Below, piece by piece: positions 26,348 to 35,697 of a stretch of 61,207 nt of DNA. The stretch is from assembly GCA_025965335.1 (NCBI GenBank), contig JAOPXC010000442.1:1-61207 (forward strand), written 5' to 3'. A model generated the notes under the pieces. That model saw only the letters and a list, made by a program, of their open reading frames with translations. It did no database searches and had not been told where the DNA came from. The translations under genes were made by a program, and so were the position numbers. The stretch's first letter is position 1, and every line of letters starts with the position of its first letter. Source of the stretch: Nocardioides sp. GTDB lineage: Bacteria > Actinomycetota > Actinomycetes > Propionibacteriales > Nocardioidaceae.

Positions 26348-27667
26348 GTGAACTTCTTGACCGGCCCGTCAGCCTCTGTTGCTGAGATCACTGCGCTGGT
26401 GGAGCGCCGTCCCGTGGGCTACAGCCTGGAGGCGCCCTTCTACACCAGCCAGGAGGTCTACGACCTCGACATGGACGCCATCTTCGGCAGTCACTGGCTG
26501 TTCTGTGCCACGGAGGCAGAGCTGCCCGAGCCAGGCGACTACGTCACGCGGCAGATCGGGACCTCCTCGATCATCATCGTGCGCGACGACGACGAGACCG
26601 TCCGGGCACTGCACAACGTGTGCCGGCACCGCGGGGCCCGGATCCTCGAGGACCCGTGCGGCGCGGTGGGCAACCTCGTCTGCCCCTACCACCAGTGGAC
26701 CTACGGCACCGACGGCAGCCTGATCTTCGCCGAGTCCCAACCACCCGACTTCGACCGTGAGCGGTTCGGCCTCAAGCCGGTGCACGTGCGCACCGTGGCG
26801 GGCCTGATCTTCGTGTGCCTGGCCGAGACGCCACCGGCCGACTTCGACGAGGTGGCCGCGGTGATCGAGCCGTACCTGGCGCCGTACCAGCTCCAGGATG
26901 CCAAGGTCGCCCACCAGATCGACCTGATGGAGGAGGCGAACTGGAAGCTGGTGATGGAGAACAACCGCGAGTGCCATCACTGCGACGCCTCCCACCCGGA
27001 ACTGCTCACGGCCTACTTCCCGTTCCACCGCTACTCCGAGGACGACGTCACCCCCCGGATGCGCCCGGCGTTCGAGCGCTACCAGGCGGCCTCCGCACAT
27101 CTGGACAACGTCTGCACGATCACCAAGGCCCCCCGCGACACGAGCCGCGAGCTCGACAGCCGCCCGACTGGCTACATGATCATGCGACTGCCACTGGACG
27201 GCGACGGCGCGTCCTTCGGTCCCGACGGAGCCCAGGTGTGCCGCAAGCTGATGGGCGAGGTCACCGACCCCCGGTTCGGCGACCTGTCACTCCACCTGCA
27301 GCCCAACGCGTGGTTCCACATGCTCAGCGACCACGCGGTGGTCTTCAGTGTCCTGCCCGTCGCCCCGGGCAAGACACTCGTACGTACGACGTGGCTGGTC
27401 CACGCCGATGCTGTCGAAGGCGTCGACTATGACGTCGACACCCTCACCTCCGTGTGGCGCGCGACCAACGACCAGGACCGCGAGCTGGTCCAGAAGGCCC
27501 AGCGCGGCGTGTCCGACCCGAGCTACGAACCCGGGCCCTATGGACTGGTCGAGGACGACGTGGAGGCATTCATCAACTGGTACCTCCAGCGGGTCCGGGA
27601 GTACCTCACCCCCCACCACGAGCACTTCGAGCAGCTGATCCACCTGACCCCGGCCTCGAGTCGGTAA
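26348..27667 (+). CDS. gbcA: Rieske-type glycine betaine (or proline betaine) monooxygenase, oxygenase subunit
   Basis: 439 residues from GTG 26348 (GGAG 8 bp upstream). The Rieske centre is CRHRGARILEDPCGAVGN then LVCPYHQW (C-x-H ... C-x2-H). The mononuclear iron site starts at ENNRECHHCDASHPEL. The downstream reductase partner and the sarcosine oxidase operon support N-demethylation of glycine betaine to dimethylglycine plus formaldehyde. The closely related stachydrine demethylase (Stc2) acts on proline betaine, and the proline genes further along keep that option open. Confidence 0.75.
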   Translation: MNFLTGPSASVAEITALVERRPVGYSLEAPFYTSQEVYDLDMDAIFGSHWLFCATEAELPEPGDYVTRQIGTSSIIIVRDDDETVRALHNVCRHRGARILEDPCGAVGNLVCPYHQWTYGTDGSLIFAESQPPDFDRERFGLKPVHVRTVAGLIFVCLAETPPADFDEVAAVIEPYLAPYQLQDAKVAHQIDLMEEANWKLVMENNRECHHCDASHPELLTAYFPFHRYSEDDVTPRMRPAFERYQAASAHLDNVCTITKAPRDTSRELDSRPTGYMIMRLPLDGDGASFGPDGAQVCRKLMGEVTDPRFGDLSLHLQPNAWFHMLSDHAVVFSVLPVAPGKTLVRTTWLVHADAVEGVDYDVDTLTSVWRATNDQDRELVQKAQRGVSDPSYEPGPYGLVEDDVEAFINWYLQRVREYLTPHHEHFEQLIHLTPASSR

Positions 27668-27696
27668 GCCCTCTTCACCGATCACCGGAGAAGGAA

Positions 27697-28887
27697 ATGT
27701 CGGTCACCGACGACACCCTGGCCCGCCGGCCGCAGACACCGCGCGCAGCATCGACGGCGCAGGGCCTGCTGCCTCCCCTCTCGTCGCCCGACTGCTGGGA
27801 CGACGAGGACCGGACCGTTCTCGTCTGCAGCGCCGTTTCAGACATCACGCACGACGTGAAGAACTTCGTGTTCGAGCCCCAGACCGATCGCACGTTCCAG
27901 TTCGAAGCGGGTCAGTTCCTGACCTTGCTGTTGGAGATCGGCGGACACGCGGTCAACCGGTGCTACACGATCTCGTCGCCTCCCACCAGGCCGCACCGGA
28001 TCGCCATCACGGTCAAGCGCGTCATCGGCGGCCCGGTCTCGAACTGGTTGCACGACAATGTCGTGCCGGGTACCAAGATCGCGGCGATGGCACCCCTGGG
28101 CGCCTTCACGCTGGCCCGCCAGCCGACCGACAAGTATCTGTTCTTGTCGGCCGGGAGTGGGATCACGCCCCTGATGTCGATGACTCGGACGCTCCACGAC
28201 CTCGGATCGGATGCCGACATGGTCTTCGTCCACAGCGCACGCACACCGGCGGACATCGTGTTCCGTCATGAGCTGGCGGCGATCGAGTCCGTCATGTCCA
28301 ACCTCCGGGTCGTGCACGTCTGCGAGAACGACTATCCGTCGGAGCGCTGGGGCGGAATGCGGGGGCGGCTGTCGCCCGACATGCTGCGAGCTGTCGTTCC
28401 CGACCTGCACGAGCGCGTGACCTTCAACTGTGGCCCGGTGCCGTACATGGAGTCCGTGAGCCGCATCCTCGGCGGGCTCGACTACGACATGCGGAGCTAC
28501 CACCAGGAGAGCTTCACGTTCGACGATCCTGCCGAACCCGACGGAGCACCTCCCCCCGAAGGCGTCGAGTACGACGACATCGCGATCTCGCCACCCACAC
28601 CGGAGACCGACGACGACTCGGTGGCCAGCTATGCCGTCGAGTTCGTGAAGAGCGGACGCACCATCTCCGTCCGCGCCGACGAGAACGTGCTGGACGCCGC
28701 GCTGGCCGCTGGACTGCGCCTGCCGTCGTCATGCAGCCAAGGCATGTGTGGGACGTGCAAGCTGTCGAAGCTGGCCGGTGAGGTGGAGATGAGCCACAAC
28801 GGGGGCATCCGTCCCCGCGAGATCGCCGCGAACAAGATCCTGGTCTGCTGCTCCAAGCCCCTAAGCGATCTGACCATCGACGGATGA
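27697..28887 (+). CDS. gbcB: Ferredoxin-type reductase subunit of the Rieske monooxygenase
   Basis: 396 residues from ATG 27697 with a good GGAGAAGGA site. The FAD-binding motif is VNRCYTISSPPTRPHRIAIT (RxYS-like), the NAD-binding region LFLSAGSGITPLMSMTRTL, and the C-terminal plant-type [2Fe-2S] cluster is CSQGMCGTCK plus a later Cys in ILVCCSKP. It passes electrons from NAD(P)H to the Rieske oxygenase encoded 29 bp upstream. The order FNR module then C-terminal ferredoxin is that of GbcB and other class IA/III reductases. Confidence 0.8.
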   Translation: MSVTDDTLARRPQTPRAASTAQGLLPPLSSPDCWDDEDRTVLVCSAVSDITHDVKNFVFEPQTDRTFQFEAGQFLTLLLEIGGHAVNRCYTISSPPTRPHRIAITVKRVIGGPVSNWLHDNVVPGTKIAAMAPLGAFTLARQPTDKYLFLSAGSGITPLMSMTRTLHDLGSDADMVFVHSARTPADIVFRHELAAIESVMSNLRVVHVCENDYPSERWGGMRGRLSPDMLRAVVPDLHERVTFNCGPVPYMESVSRILGGLDYDMRSYHQESFTFDDPAEPDGAPPPEGVEYDDIAISPPTPETDDDSVASYAVEFVKSGRTISVRADENVLDAALAAGLRLPSSCSQGMCGTCKLSKLAGEVEMSHNGGIRPREIAANKILVCCSKPLSDLTIDG

Positions 28888-28937
28888 GGCTCGTCGGGAA
28901 GTCGGTCAATGTGCCGGCCCTTCACTATGGTTGACGC

Positions 28938-29642
28938 GTGGAGCTCTCTAGGTCGTTGCAGCCGCAGTTGCTCGCCGACCAGGTGTACGACGTCCTGCAC
29001 GACGCCATCATCAGCGGCGAGCTTCCGGCCGGGTCTCGTTTGCGAATCCGCGACGTCGCGGCCCAGGTCGGCACCAGCGTGATGCCGGTGCGTGAGGCGA
29101 TCCGCCGCTTGGAGCAGGGCGGGTTCGCATACCGTGAGCCACACAAGGGTGCCGTCGTCAAGGGGCTGACGCTGGAGGAGCTCATCCACGTCTACGACGT
29201 GCGCAAGGTGCTGGAGCGCGAGGCGGCCCGGCTCGGCAGCGAACGGATCAAGGCCGAGGACTGCGCCCGGATGGAGGCTGAGTACGGATTCATGCGCGCG
29301 GCCATCGCTGAGGGACGCCTCGAGGATCACCTGCGTCACGACGAGAGACTGCTGACGATCCTCTACGAAGCGAGCGGCAACCCGGTGCTGGTCAGCACGA
29401 TCCAAGGCCTGTGGAAGCAGTGTCTCGCGTACAAGACACTGGGCATCAAGTCGACTTTCGACTCCACCAAGTCCAACGAGCTGCTCTGGTGCTACCAGCG
29501 GGACCTGGTGGCGGCTGCCCGGGCGAACGACCTCGACGCCGCCATGGCGGCGTCCGACGCCTCGCTCGACGTGGCGGTCGCAGGGATCCGCGCTCGTCTC
29601 GTCGCCGAGGAGGACAAGGCCGCCGACGCGGCCTCATCCTGA
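28938..29642 (+). CDS. GntR-family regulator, FCD subfamily (paralogue of the one at 43921)
   Basis: 234 residues from GTG 28938. The HTH reads LRIRDVAAQVGTSVMPVREA, and the FCD domain contains HDERLLTILYEASGNPVLVS. The DNA-recognition helix VGTSVMPVREAIR is identical to that of the regulator at 43921-44628, so the two may read similar operators. It follows gbcB by 50 bp and may control the betaine genes with the IclR protein. Confidence 0.85.
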   Translation: MELSRSLQPQLLADQVYDVLHDAIISGELPAGSRLRIRDVAAQVGTSVMPVREAIRRLEQGGFAYREPHKGAVVKGLTLEELIHVYDVRKVLEREAARLGSERIKAEDCARMEAEYGFMRAAIAEGRLEDHLRHDERLLTILYEASGNPVLVSTIQGLWKQCLAYKTLGIKSTFDSTKSNELLWCYQRDLVAAARANDLDAAMAASDASLDVAVAGIRARLVAEEDKAADAASS

Positions 29643-29643
29643 T

Positions 29644-29930
29644 CGCTCGCCCAGAACGACGACCAGATCCGGATGTTGATGCTGCGCGAGCCGCGGGGCT
29701 TCCCGCCGCTGTGCTGCAACGTGGTGGTTCCGCCCCAGCATCCGGATGCGGCGGCGGGCTACATCATCATGGAGCAGGTCGAGTACCCCGTGATGAGCGG
29801 CGGGAACACGGTCGCCGTCGCAACCCTCCTGCTCGAGACCGGCATGATGCCAATGCAGGAGCCGGTGACGAGCTGGTCCTGGAAGCCCCCGCGGGCCTGA
29901 TCGCCATCAGGGCCGAATGTCGAGCGGGCC
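29644..29930 (+). pseudogene. Proline racemase / hydroxyproline epimerase family relic
   Basis: The frame reads DQIRMLMLREPRGFPPLCCN, then GYIIMEQVEYPVMSGGNTVA and LLLETGMMPMQEPVT. This matches the N-terminal third of the PrdF/proline racemase superfamily, including the active-site loop (MSGG in place of MCGH). A frameshift near 29872 moves the continuation LVLEAPAGLIAIRAECR into another frame. The start and the C-terminal two thirds with the second catalytic Cys are missing. It is a dead gene from a proline/hydroxyproline pathway. Confidence 0.7.
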
Positions 29931-29967
29931 CTATCGCACTCCGTCCCCGATTATGTAGGTATCGGAG

Positions 29968-30025
29968 ATCAATCGCTAACCGATTGATATTGGACATCGC
30001 ACAGATGAGGCCGTCTACTGGTGTC
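29968..30025. promoter_or_regulatory. Inverted repeat and shared bipartite motif upstream of the sarcosine-oxidase-like gene
   Basis: ATCAATCG (29968-29975) and CGATTGAT (29981-29988) form a perfect 8-bp inverted repeat with a 5-nt loop. Overlapping it is ATTGATATTGGAC (29983-29995), then 20 nt, then TACTGGTGTC (30016-30025), the same blocks and spacing as at 18670-18712. The GTG of the next gene is at 30055. Confidence 0.5.
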
Positions 30026-30054
30026 GTCGTCTCGCCCAGTTTCGGAGTCGCCTC

Positions 30055-31227
30055 GTGTCTGCAGACCGCTCCAAGTTCGTCGTCGTCGGGGCCGGCCTGG
30101 CCGGCGCGGCGACGGCATGGCAGCTCGCCACCGCCGGCCACGAGGTGACGGTGCTCGAACGCGGCGTACCCGCGGATTCGGCGGGCAGCTCGCACGGCTC
30201 GGCGCGGATCTTCAGGTATGCCTACCCCTCGGTGGCCTACACCCGGATGGTCGTTCGCTCGTGGGACCTCTGGCGTGAGCTCGAGGAGAGCAGCCGGACC
30301 CAGCTGATCACGCCGAGCGGAGCCCTCGACTTCGGGGCCGGGCGCGAGCCCGCCCTGCTGGCCGGGGTGCTCGAGCACGTCGGCATCGACCACGAGCTGC
30401 TTGCCCCCGCCGAGGCGTCCCACCGGTGGCCCCAGTTCGAGTTCGACTCCTCGGTGCTCTGGCACCCCGGCGCAGGGGTCATCGACGCCGAGACAAGTGT
30501 CGAGGCGATGATCAGTCTCGCCAGCACCCAGGGCGCCCGGCTTTTCACCGGCTGGGAGATGAGTGGCATCGATCGCGTCGGTCATGGCTACATGCTCCAC
30601 AACCGCGCCGGCGAGGAGATCCACGCCGATCGCGTGGTCATCACGGCCGGCGGCTGGCTGCCGAGTCTCCTCGGACGACTGAGCCTGCCCGCCGACTTCC
30701 TCGCGCAGGTGCCCGCCCTGCAGGTCCTCCAGGAGCAGGCATACCACTTCCCCTACCGCGACCGGGCCGCGCCGTGGCCGACCTTCATCCACAAAGACGA
30801 GGTCATCGGGGCCTACGGACTGCCGGGCGGCAGGGATGCGTCGTACCAGGGTCAGAAGGTCGCGGAGTACTGCGGCGGAAGAGCGATCCCGTCGGCCGGG
30901 CACCAGGACGGACGCGTCGACCCGGCGAACCGCGACCGGATCGTCGCCTATGTCGAACGCCATCTCCCCGGCCTCGTTCCCGAGCCCTACGCCGAGACCA
31001 CCTGCGTGTTCACGAACACGCCCACCGAGGACTTCGTTCTCGACAGGTACGACGGGATCACCCTGGTCTCGCCCTGCTCGGGGCACGGCGCCAAGTTCGC
31101 GCCGCTCATCGGGTCCCTGGCGGCCAACGCTGCCGCCGCGAGCAGCGTTGAAGCAGGCCGGAACCTCATTCCCCCCGAGTTCCTCCTCCCCCATCGGCCC
31201 GCACACCACGAAGAAGGCGCTTGGTGA
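30055..31227 (+). CDS. Monomeric sarcosine oxidase / N-methyl amino acid oxidase-like flavoprotein
   Basis: 390 residues from GTG 30055. The FAD fold is VVVGAGLAGAATAWQLATAG, with the MSOX/MTOX signature GSSHGSARIFRYAYPSVAYT. The covalent-flavin Cys region corresponds to ETTCVFTNTPTEDFVLDRYD, and the C-terminal FAD contact to SPCSGHGAKFAPLIGSLAAN. Such enzymes oxidise N-methyl amino acids to the imine or amino acid plus formaldehyde and H2O2. A heterotetrameric sarcosine oxidase is also present, so this enzyme may instead use dimethylglycine, N-methylproline or another N-methyl compound. Confidence 0.75.
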   Translation: MSADRSKFVVVGAGLAGAATAWQLATAGHEVTVLERGVPADSAGSSHGSARIFRYAYPSVAYTRMVVRSWDLWRELEESSRTQLITPSGALDFGAGREPALLAGVLEHVGIDHELLAPAEASHRWPQFEFDSSVLWHPGAGVIDAETSVEAMISLASTQGARLFTGWEMSGIDRVGHGYMLHNRAGEEIHADRVVITAGGWLPSLLGRLSLPADFLAQVPALQVLQEQAYHFPYRDRAAPWPTFIHKDEVIGAYGLPGGRDASYQGQKVAEYCGGRAIPSAGHQDGRVDPANRDRIVAYVERHLPGLVPEPYAETTCVFTNTPTEDFVLDRYDGITLVSPCSGHGAKFAPLIGSLAANAAAASSVEAGRNLIPPEFLLPHRPAHHEEGAW

Positions 31228-31315
31228 GCCCCGTCGAAGAGCAGGCGGCGGATGCAGACGTGGTCAGGCGCCGAAGCTCTGGCGACGATGCCGGAGGGTC
31301 TGACCCGGACCTGAC

Positions 31316-32020
31316 TCAGCGGAGGACCACGGTGCGGTTGCCGTGCAGCAGCACCCTGGCTTCGCAGTGCCAGCGGACCGCCTTCTGCAGTGCGGCGGCC
31401 TCGGCGTCTCGCCCGATGGCGACCAGGTCCTCTGGCCGGTGCGAATGGTCGACCTCGATCCCCTGCTGCGCGATGATCGGCCCCTCGTCGGGATCCGGCG
31501 TGACGTAGTGCGCGGTCGCCCCGACCAGCTTCACGCCCCGGGCATGTGACTGGCGGTAGGGCTTGCCTCCCTTTGAGGTTCGGGAGGAACGAGTGGCGGA
31601 TGTTGATCCCAAGACCACCTAGCCTCGCGCACAGGTCGTCGGACAGCACCTGCAGGTAGCGCGCCAACACCACCAACTCCACCCCGTCGGACGACACGAG
31701 CACCAGGATCAGTACCCGGCGTCGGCGGCCGCCGGCCCGCTCATGGCACCACGACATCGAGTAGCGGGCGGCGACGGCGGCGGAGCTCTGCCGGAGCGTC
31801 TCGGTCGCCTCGTCCGGCGCTCCCCCGCCGTCCTCGCACGAGAGGTGGACCCGCATGAAGAAGTGATTCTCCTGGCGGTCGCCGAACTGCTGGTTGTCGA
31901 TGATGTCGCAGCCGTGGTCCACCAGGAAGCCAGTCACGGCGTGCACGATGCCCGGCGACTAGGGGCAGTCGAGGGTCAGCACGTGTTCGACGGTGGTGTC
32001 GTTCGTGGCAGCCGGGTCTT
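31316..32020 (-). pseudogene. purU: Formyltetrahydrofolate deformylase, inactivated
   Basis: Recognisable PurU pieces occur in order: VEHVLTLDCP, an in-frame TAG at 31959-31961, then IVHAVTGFLVDHGCDIIDNQ and RQENHFFMRVHLSCEDG. A deletion runs from RVLILV to GVELVVLARYLQVLSDDLC, removing roughly 70 residues of the N-formyl transferase core. A frameshift after INIRHSFLPN precedes KPYRQSHARGVKLVGATAHY to the normal C terminus. Three independent lesions make it a pseudogene. It would have released formate from 10-formyl-THF for the formate dehydrogenase next door, whose 3' end it overlaps. Confidence 0.85.
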
Positions 32021-34327
32021 CATCACGCGCCGGGCACTGGGCTCCAGCCGCACGACCACGGACTTCGACGTCGGGGTGTTGCTGTGCTTGGCGACGGAGC
32101 CGAGCGGAACGAGGGGGTTGGTCTCGGGGTAGTAGGCCGCCGCCGTGCCGCGGGGCGTGGCGTACTCGACCACCCGGAAGTCCCGGACTCGACGCTCGAT
32201 GTCGTCGCCCGGCCAGTGCGCCACGATGTCCACATGGTCGCCGTCATGCAGGCCATGCTCCTCGAGGTCTCGTCCGTTGAGCAGCACCACCTGTCGCCCG
32301 CCCTCGATGCCGCGGTAGCGGTCGCTGAGGCCGTAGATGGTGGTGTTGAACTGGTCGTGGCTGCGCATCGTCTGCAGCACCAAGTGGCCCGGCGGCACCT
32401 CGAGCAGCTCCAGCTCCGACACCGTGAACTGCGCGTGCCCGGTCGGGGTGTCGAAGGCCCGGCGATCGCGCGGCGGGTGCGGCAGCACGAACCCGGTCTT
32501 CGTCAGCACTCGGGCCTCGTAGTCCTCGAATCCCGGAACCACCCGCTCGATGTGCGCCCGGATCCGCGAGTAGTCGTCGCGCAGGTCGGCCCAATCGACC
32601 CCGGAGCCCGGCCCAAGGGTGGCCTCGGCGACGCCGGCGACGATCGCGACCTCCGAGCGCAGGTGAGCGCTCGCCGGGGCAAGCCGTCCGCGGGACGCGT
32701 GGACCACCGACATGGAGTCCTCGACCGTGACGAACTGTGGACCGGACTCCTGCAGGTCGGTCTCGGTGCGGCCGAGCGTCGGCAGGATCAGGGCGGTCTC
32801 ACCCGTCACCAGGTGCGACCGGTTGAGTTTGGTGGAGACCTGCACCGTGAGCGCCGTACGTCGCAGCGCGTCGGCCGTCACGGTCGTGTCGGGTGCGGCG
32901 TGCAGGAAGTTGCCGCCCAGGCCGATGAAGACCCCGACCTTCCCATCGAGCATGGCGTGGATCGCCTCGACGGTGTCGTAGCCGTGCTGGCGGGGAGACG
33001 TGAATCCGAACTCGGCGTCCATCGCCTCGAGGAACGACGTCGGGGGCTTCTCCCAGATCCCCATCGTCCGGTCGCCCTGAACATTGGAGTGGCCGCGCAC
33101 CGGGCACAGCCCCGCCCCCGGCTTCCCGAGGTCGCCTCGCGCCAGGGCCAGGTTCACGACCTCCTTGATCGTGGCCACGGCGTTGCGGTGCTGGGTCAGT
33201 CCCATGGCCCAGCACCAGGTGGTGGCGCCGGAGTCCGCGATCATCCTGGCCGCCTGCGCGATCTGGTCGCGGTCCAGGCCGGTGGCCCGGACGACGAGGT
33301 CCCAGTCGACCTGCGCCACGTGCGTGCGCCAGGCGTCGTACCCCTCGGTGTGAGCCGCCACGAAGTCGGGGTCGACGGCGTCCCACTCGACGAGCAGAGC
33401 GCCGATCGCCTGGAACAGGGCCTGGTCGCCGCCGAGACGGATGGGCAGGTGCAGGTCTGTCAGGTCGGTGCCATGGCCGACCACACCGCGCGGCACCTGC
33501 GGGTTGCGGAAGTTGACCAGGCCCGCCTCGCGGAGCGGGTTGATGCTGATGATCCTGGCGCCGCGCCGCTTGGCGATCTCGAGGGCGGAGAGCATCCGCG
33601 GGTGGTTGGTCCCGGGGTTCTGCCCGGCCAGCACAATGAGCTCGGCGCGGTAGATGTCCTCGAGGGTGACACTGCCCTTGCCGATGCCGATCGTGTCGAT
33701 CAGCGCGACACCGCTCGACTCGTGGCACATGTTGGAGCAGTCCGGCAGGTTGTTGGTGCCGTAGGCACGGACGAAGAGCTGGTAGAGGAACGCCGCCTCG
33801 TTCGACGCCCGCCCGGAGGTGTAGAACACCGCCTCGTCGGGCGAGCCGAGCGCACGGAGCTGCTCGCCCACCAGGGCGAACGCGTCGTCCCACGAGATGG
33901 GTTCGTAGTTGCCGGCGCCGGGCCGCTTGACCATCGGGTGGGTCAGCCGGCCCTGCTTGCCGAGCCAGTGGTCGGTGTGGGCGGTCAGCTCGGCAATGCT
34001 GTGCCGCGCGAAGAACTCCGGCGTGACCCGCGCCTTGGTCGCCTCCTCGGCCACCGCCTTCGCACCGTTCTCGCAGAACTCTGCCGTGTGGCGGTGCTCA
34101 GGGTCCGGGTCCGGCCAGGCGCAGCTCATGCAGTCGAACCCGTCGGCCTGATTGAGCCGGGACAGGCTCCGCGCCGTCCGGGACGGCCCCATCTCCCGCA
34201 GCCCCCGACCCAGGGCCACGCTCACGGCTTTCAGGCCGGCCGCGTGGTCCTGGGGCTCGCTCACCCGTAGGCGGGACTCGTCGGGCCTGCCCAGGAGCTC
34301 GACAGCTTGCAGCTCGGCGTCATCCAT
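31976..34327 (-). CDS. FdhF/YdeP-family molybdopterin oxidoreductase, probable formate dehydrogenase
   Basis: About 783 residues from ATG 34327 (GTG 34333 possible). The N-terminal FDCMSCAWPDPDPEHRHTAE region is the YdeP-like metal site. Mo-bis-MGD binding shows in IVLAGQNPGTNHPRMLSALE, NVQGDRTMGIWEKPP and the C-terminal domain DQFNTTIYGLSDRYRGIEGG. It should oxidise formate to CO2, completing disposal of methyl-derived C1 units. It abuts sdaA in the sox operon. The last residues (after VVVRLEPSARR) run into the purU relic, so the native C terminus may be slightly altered. FdhD and cofactor genes are not in the window. Confidence 0.75.
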   Translation of the reverse strand: MDDAELQAVELLGRPDESRLRVSEPQDHAAGLKAVSVALGRGLREMGPSRTARSLSRLNQADGFDCMSCAWPDPDPEHRHTAEFCENGAKAVAEEATKARVTPEFFARHSIAELTAHTDHWLGKQGRLTHPMVKRPGAGNYEPISWDDAFALVGEQLRALGSPDEAVFYTSGRASNEAAFLYQLFVRAYGTNNLPDCSNMCHESSGVALIDTIGIGKGSVTLEDIYRAELIVLAGQNPGTNHPRMLSALEIAKRRGARIISINPLREAGLVNFRNPQVPRGVVGHGTDLTDLHLPIRLGGDQALFQAIGALLVEWDAVDPDFVAAHTEGYDAWRTHVAQVDWDLVVRATGLDRDQIAQAARMIADSGATTWCWAMGLTQHRNAVATIKEVVNLALARGDLGKPGAGLCPVRGHSNVQGDRTMGIWEKPPTSFLEAMDAEFGFTSPRQHGYDTVEAIHAMLDGKVGVFIGLGGNFLHAAPDTTVTADALRRTALTVQVSTKLNRSHLVTGETALILPTLGRTETDLQESGPQFVTVEDSMSVVHASRGRLAPASAHLRSEVAIVAGVAEATLGPGSGVDWADLRDDYSRIRAHIERVVPGFEDYEARVLTKTGFVLPHPPRDRRAFDTPTGHAQFTVSELELLEVPPGHLVLQTMRSHDQFNTTIYGLSDRYRGIEGGRQVVLLNGRDLEEHGLHDGDHVDIVAHWPGDDIERRVRDFRVVEYATPRGTAAAYYPETNPLVPLGSVAKHSNTPTSKSVVVRLEPSARRVMKTRLPRTTPPSNTC

Positions 34328-35697
34328 CAGCACTCGATGACGTTGACTGCGAGCCCGCCGCGGGCAGTCTCCTTGTACTTGGTCTTCATGTCGGCGCCCG
34401 TGTCGCGCATCGTCTTGATGGCCTTGTCCAGGCTGACCTTGTGGACGCCGTCACCCCTGATCGCGAGGCGGGCGGCGTTGATGGCCTTGACCGACGCCAG
34501 CGCGTTGCGCTCGATGCACGGGATCTGCACCAGCCCCCCGACCGGATCGCAGGTCAGGCCGAGGTTGTGCTCGATGCCGATCTCGGCGGCGTTCTCGACC
34601 TGCTCCGGGCTCCCCCCCAGCAGCTCGCACAGGCCGGCGGCGGCCATCGAGCACGCCGAGCCGACCTCGCCCTGGCAGCCCACCTCGGCCCCGGAAATCG
34701 AGGCGTTGGTCTTGAAGAGGATCCCCACCGCGGCGGCGGTGAGCAGGAAACGCACGATCCCGTCGTCGTCCGCGCCCGGCATGAACCGAGCGTAGTAGTG
34801 CAGCACCGCCGGGATGATGCCGGCTGCGCCGTTGGTCGGGGCGGTGACGATCCGGCCGCCGGAGGCGTTCTCCTCGTTGACGGACAGGGCGTAGAGGTTG
34901 ACCCAGTCCATGACCTGCAGCGGGTCCTGCGAGGCCGAACCGGAGAGCTCCCGGAAGAGATCGGGGGCTCGCCGGGGGACCTTGAGCCCGCCGGGCAGCA
35001 CGCCCTCTCGGTGGTAGCCGCGCTCCACGCAGGCGACCATCACCGACCAGAGGTGGAGCAAGCCGTCCCGGATCTCCTGCTCGGTGCGCCAGGCCAGCTC
35101 GTTGGCCAGCATCACGTCGCTGATCGACAGTCCCTCCCCGGCACACACCTGGAGCAGCTCGCGGCCGGTGGCGAACGGGAACTTCACCTCGGTGTCGTCG
35201 AGGACCACCCGGTCGGCCCCGGTCGCCGCCTCGTCGACCACGAATCCGCCGCCGACCGAGTAGTAGGTCTTCGTCAGCACCGGCTCGCCGGAGCCGTCGC
35301 ACGCAACGAAGGTCATGCCGTTGGGGTGCGCCGGGAGGCTGCGCCGCCGGTGCATGACCAGGTCGTCGTCGAGGTCGAACGGCACGGGGTGGGTGCCGGC
35401 CAGCACCAGGATCCGCTCGTCGCGGAGCCGGTCGAGCCGGAGGTCGGCGAGATCCGTGTCGGTCGTGGCCGGGTCCTCACCCTCAAGCCCGAGCACGACC
35501 GCCTTGGGCGAGCCGTGGCCGTGGCCTGTGGCGCCGAGCGAGCCGAAGAGCTCAGCGCGCACGCGTGCGACGCGGTCCAGCAGCCCCGCCTCGGTGAGAC
35601 GGTCGACGAAGGTCTTCGCCGCCCGCATCGGTCCCACCGTGTGGGAGGAGGAGGGACCGATGCCCACGGAGTAGAGGTCGAACGCGGAAAGCGTCAT
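34327..35697 (-). CDS. sdaA: L-serine ammonia-lyase, single-chain iron-sulfur type
   Basis: 456 residues from [20 protein letters not shown], the invariant opening of bacterial SdaA. The [4Fe-4S] Cys ligands lie in [20 protein letters not shown] and [10 protein letters not shown]. It converts L-serine to pyruvate and ammonia. In the operon it follows GlyA chemistry: glycine from sarcosine plus methylene-THF gives serine, then pyruvate. It is coupled to soxG by an ATGA overlap at 35695-35699. Confidence 0.92.
   Translation of the reverse strand: MTLSAFDLYSVGIGPSSSHTVGPMRAAKTFVDRLTEAGLLDRVARVRAELFGSLGATGHGHGSPKAVVLGLEGEDPATTDTDLADLRLDRLRDERILVLAGTHPVPFDLDDDLVMHRRRSLPAHPNGMTFVACDGSGEPVLTKTYYSVGGGFVVDEAATGADRVVLDDTEVKFPFATGRELLQVCAGEGLSISDVMLANELAWRTEQEIRDGLLHLWSVMVACVERGYHREGVLPGGLKVPRRAPDLFRELSGSASQDPLQVMDWVNLYALSVNEENASGGRIVTAPTNGAAGIIPAVLHYYARFMPGADDDGIVRFLLTAAAVGILFKTNASISGAEVGCQGEVGSACSMAAAGLCELLGGSPEQVENAAEIGIEHNLGLTCDPVGGLVQIPCIERNALASVKAINAARLAIRGDGVHKVSLDKAIKTMRDTGADMKTKYKETARGGLAVNVIEC

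Noticed and set aside
32084-34270. 728-codon open frame on the plus strand
   Set aside because: It is antisense to the formate dehydrogenase gene, reads as a His/Arg/Gly/Val-rich shadow and has no recognisable domain; long antisense frames are expected at this GC content.
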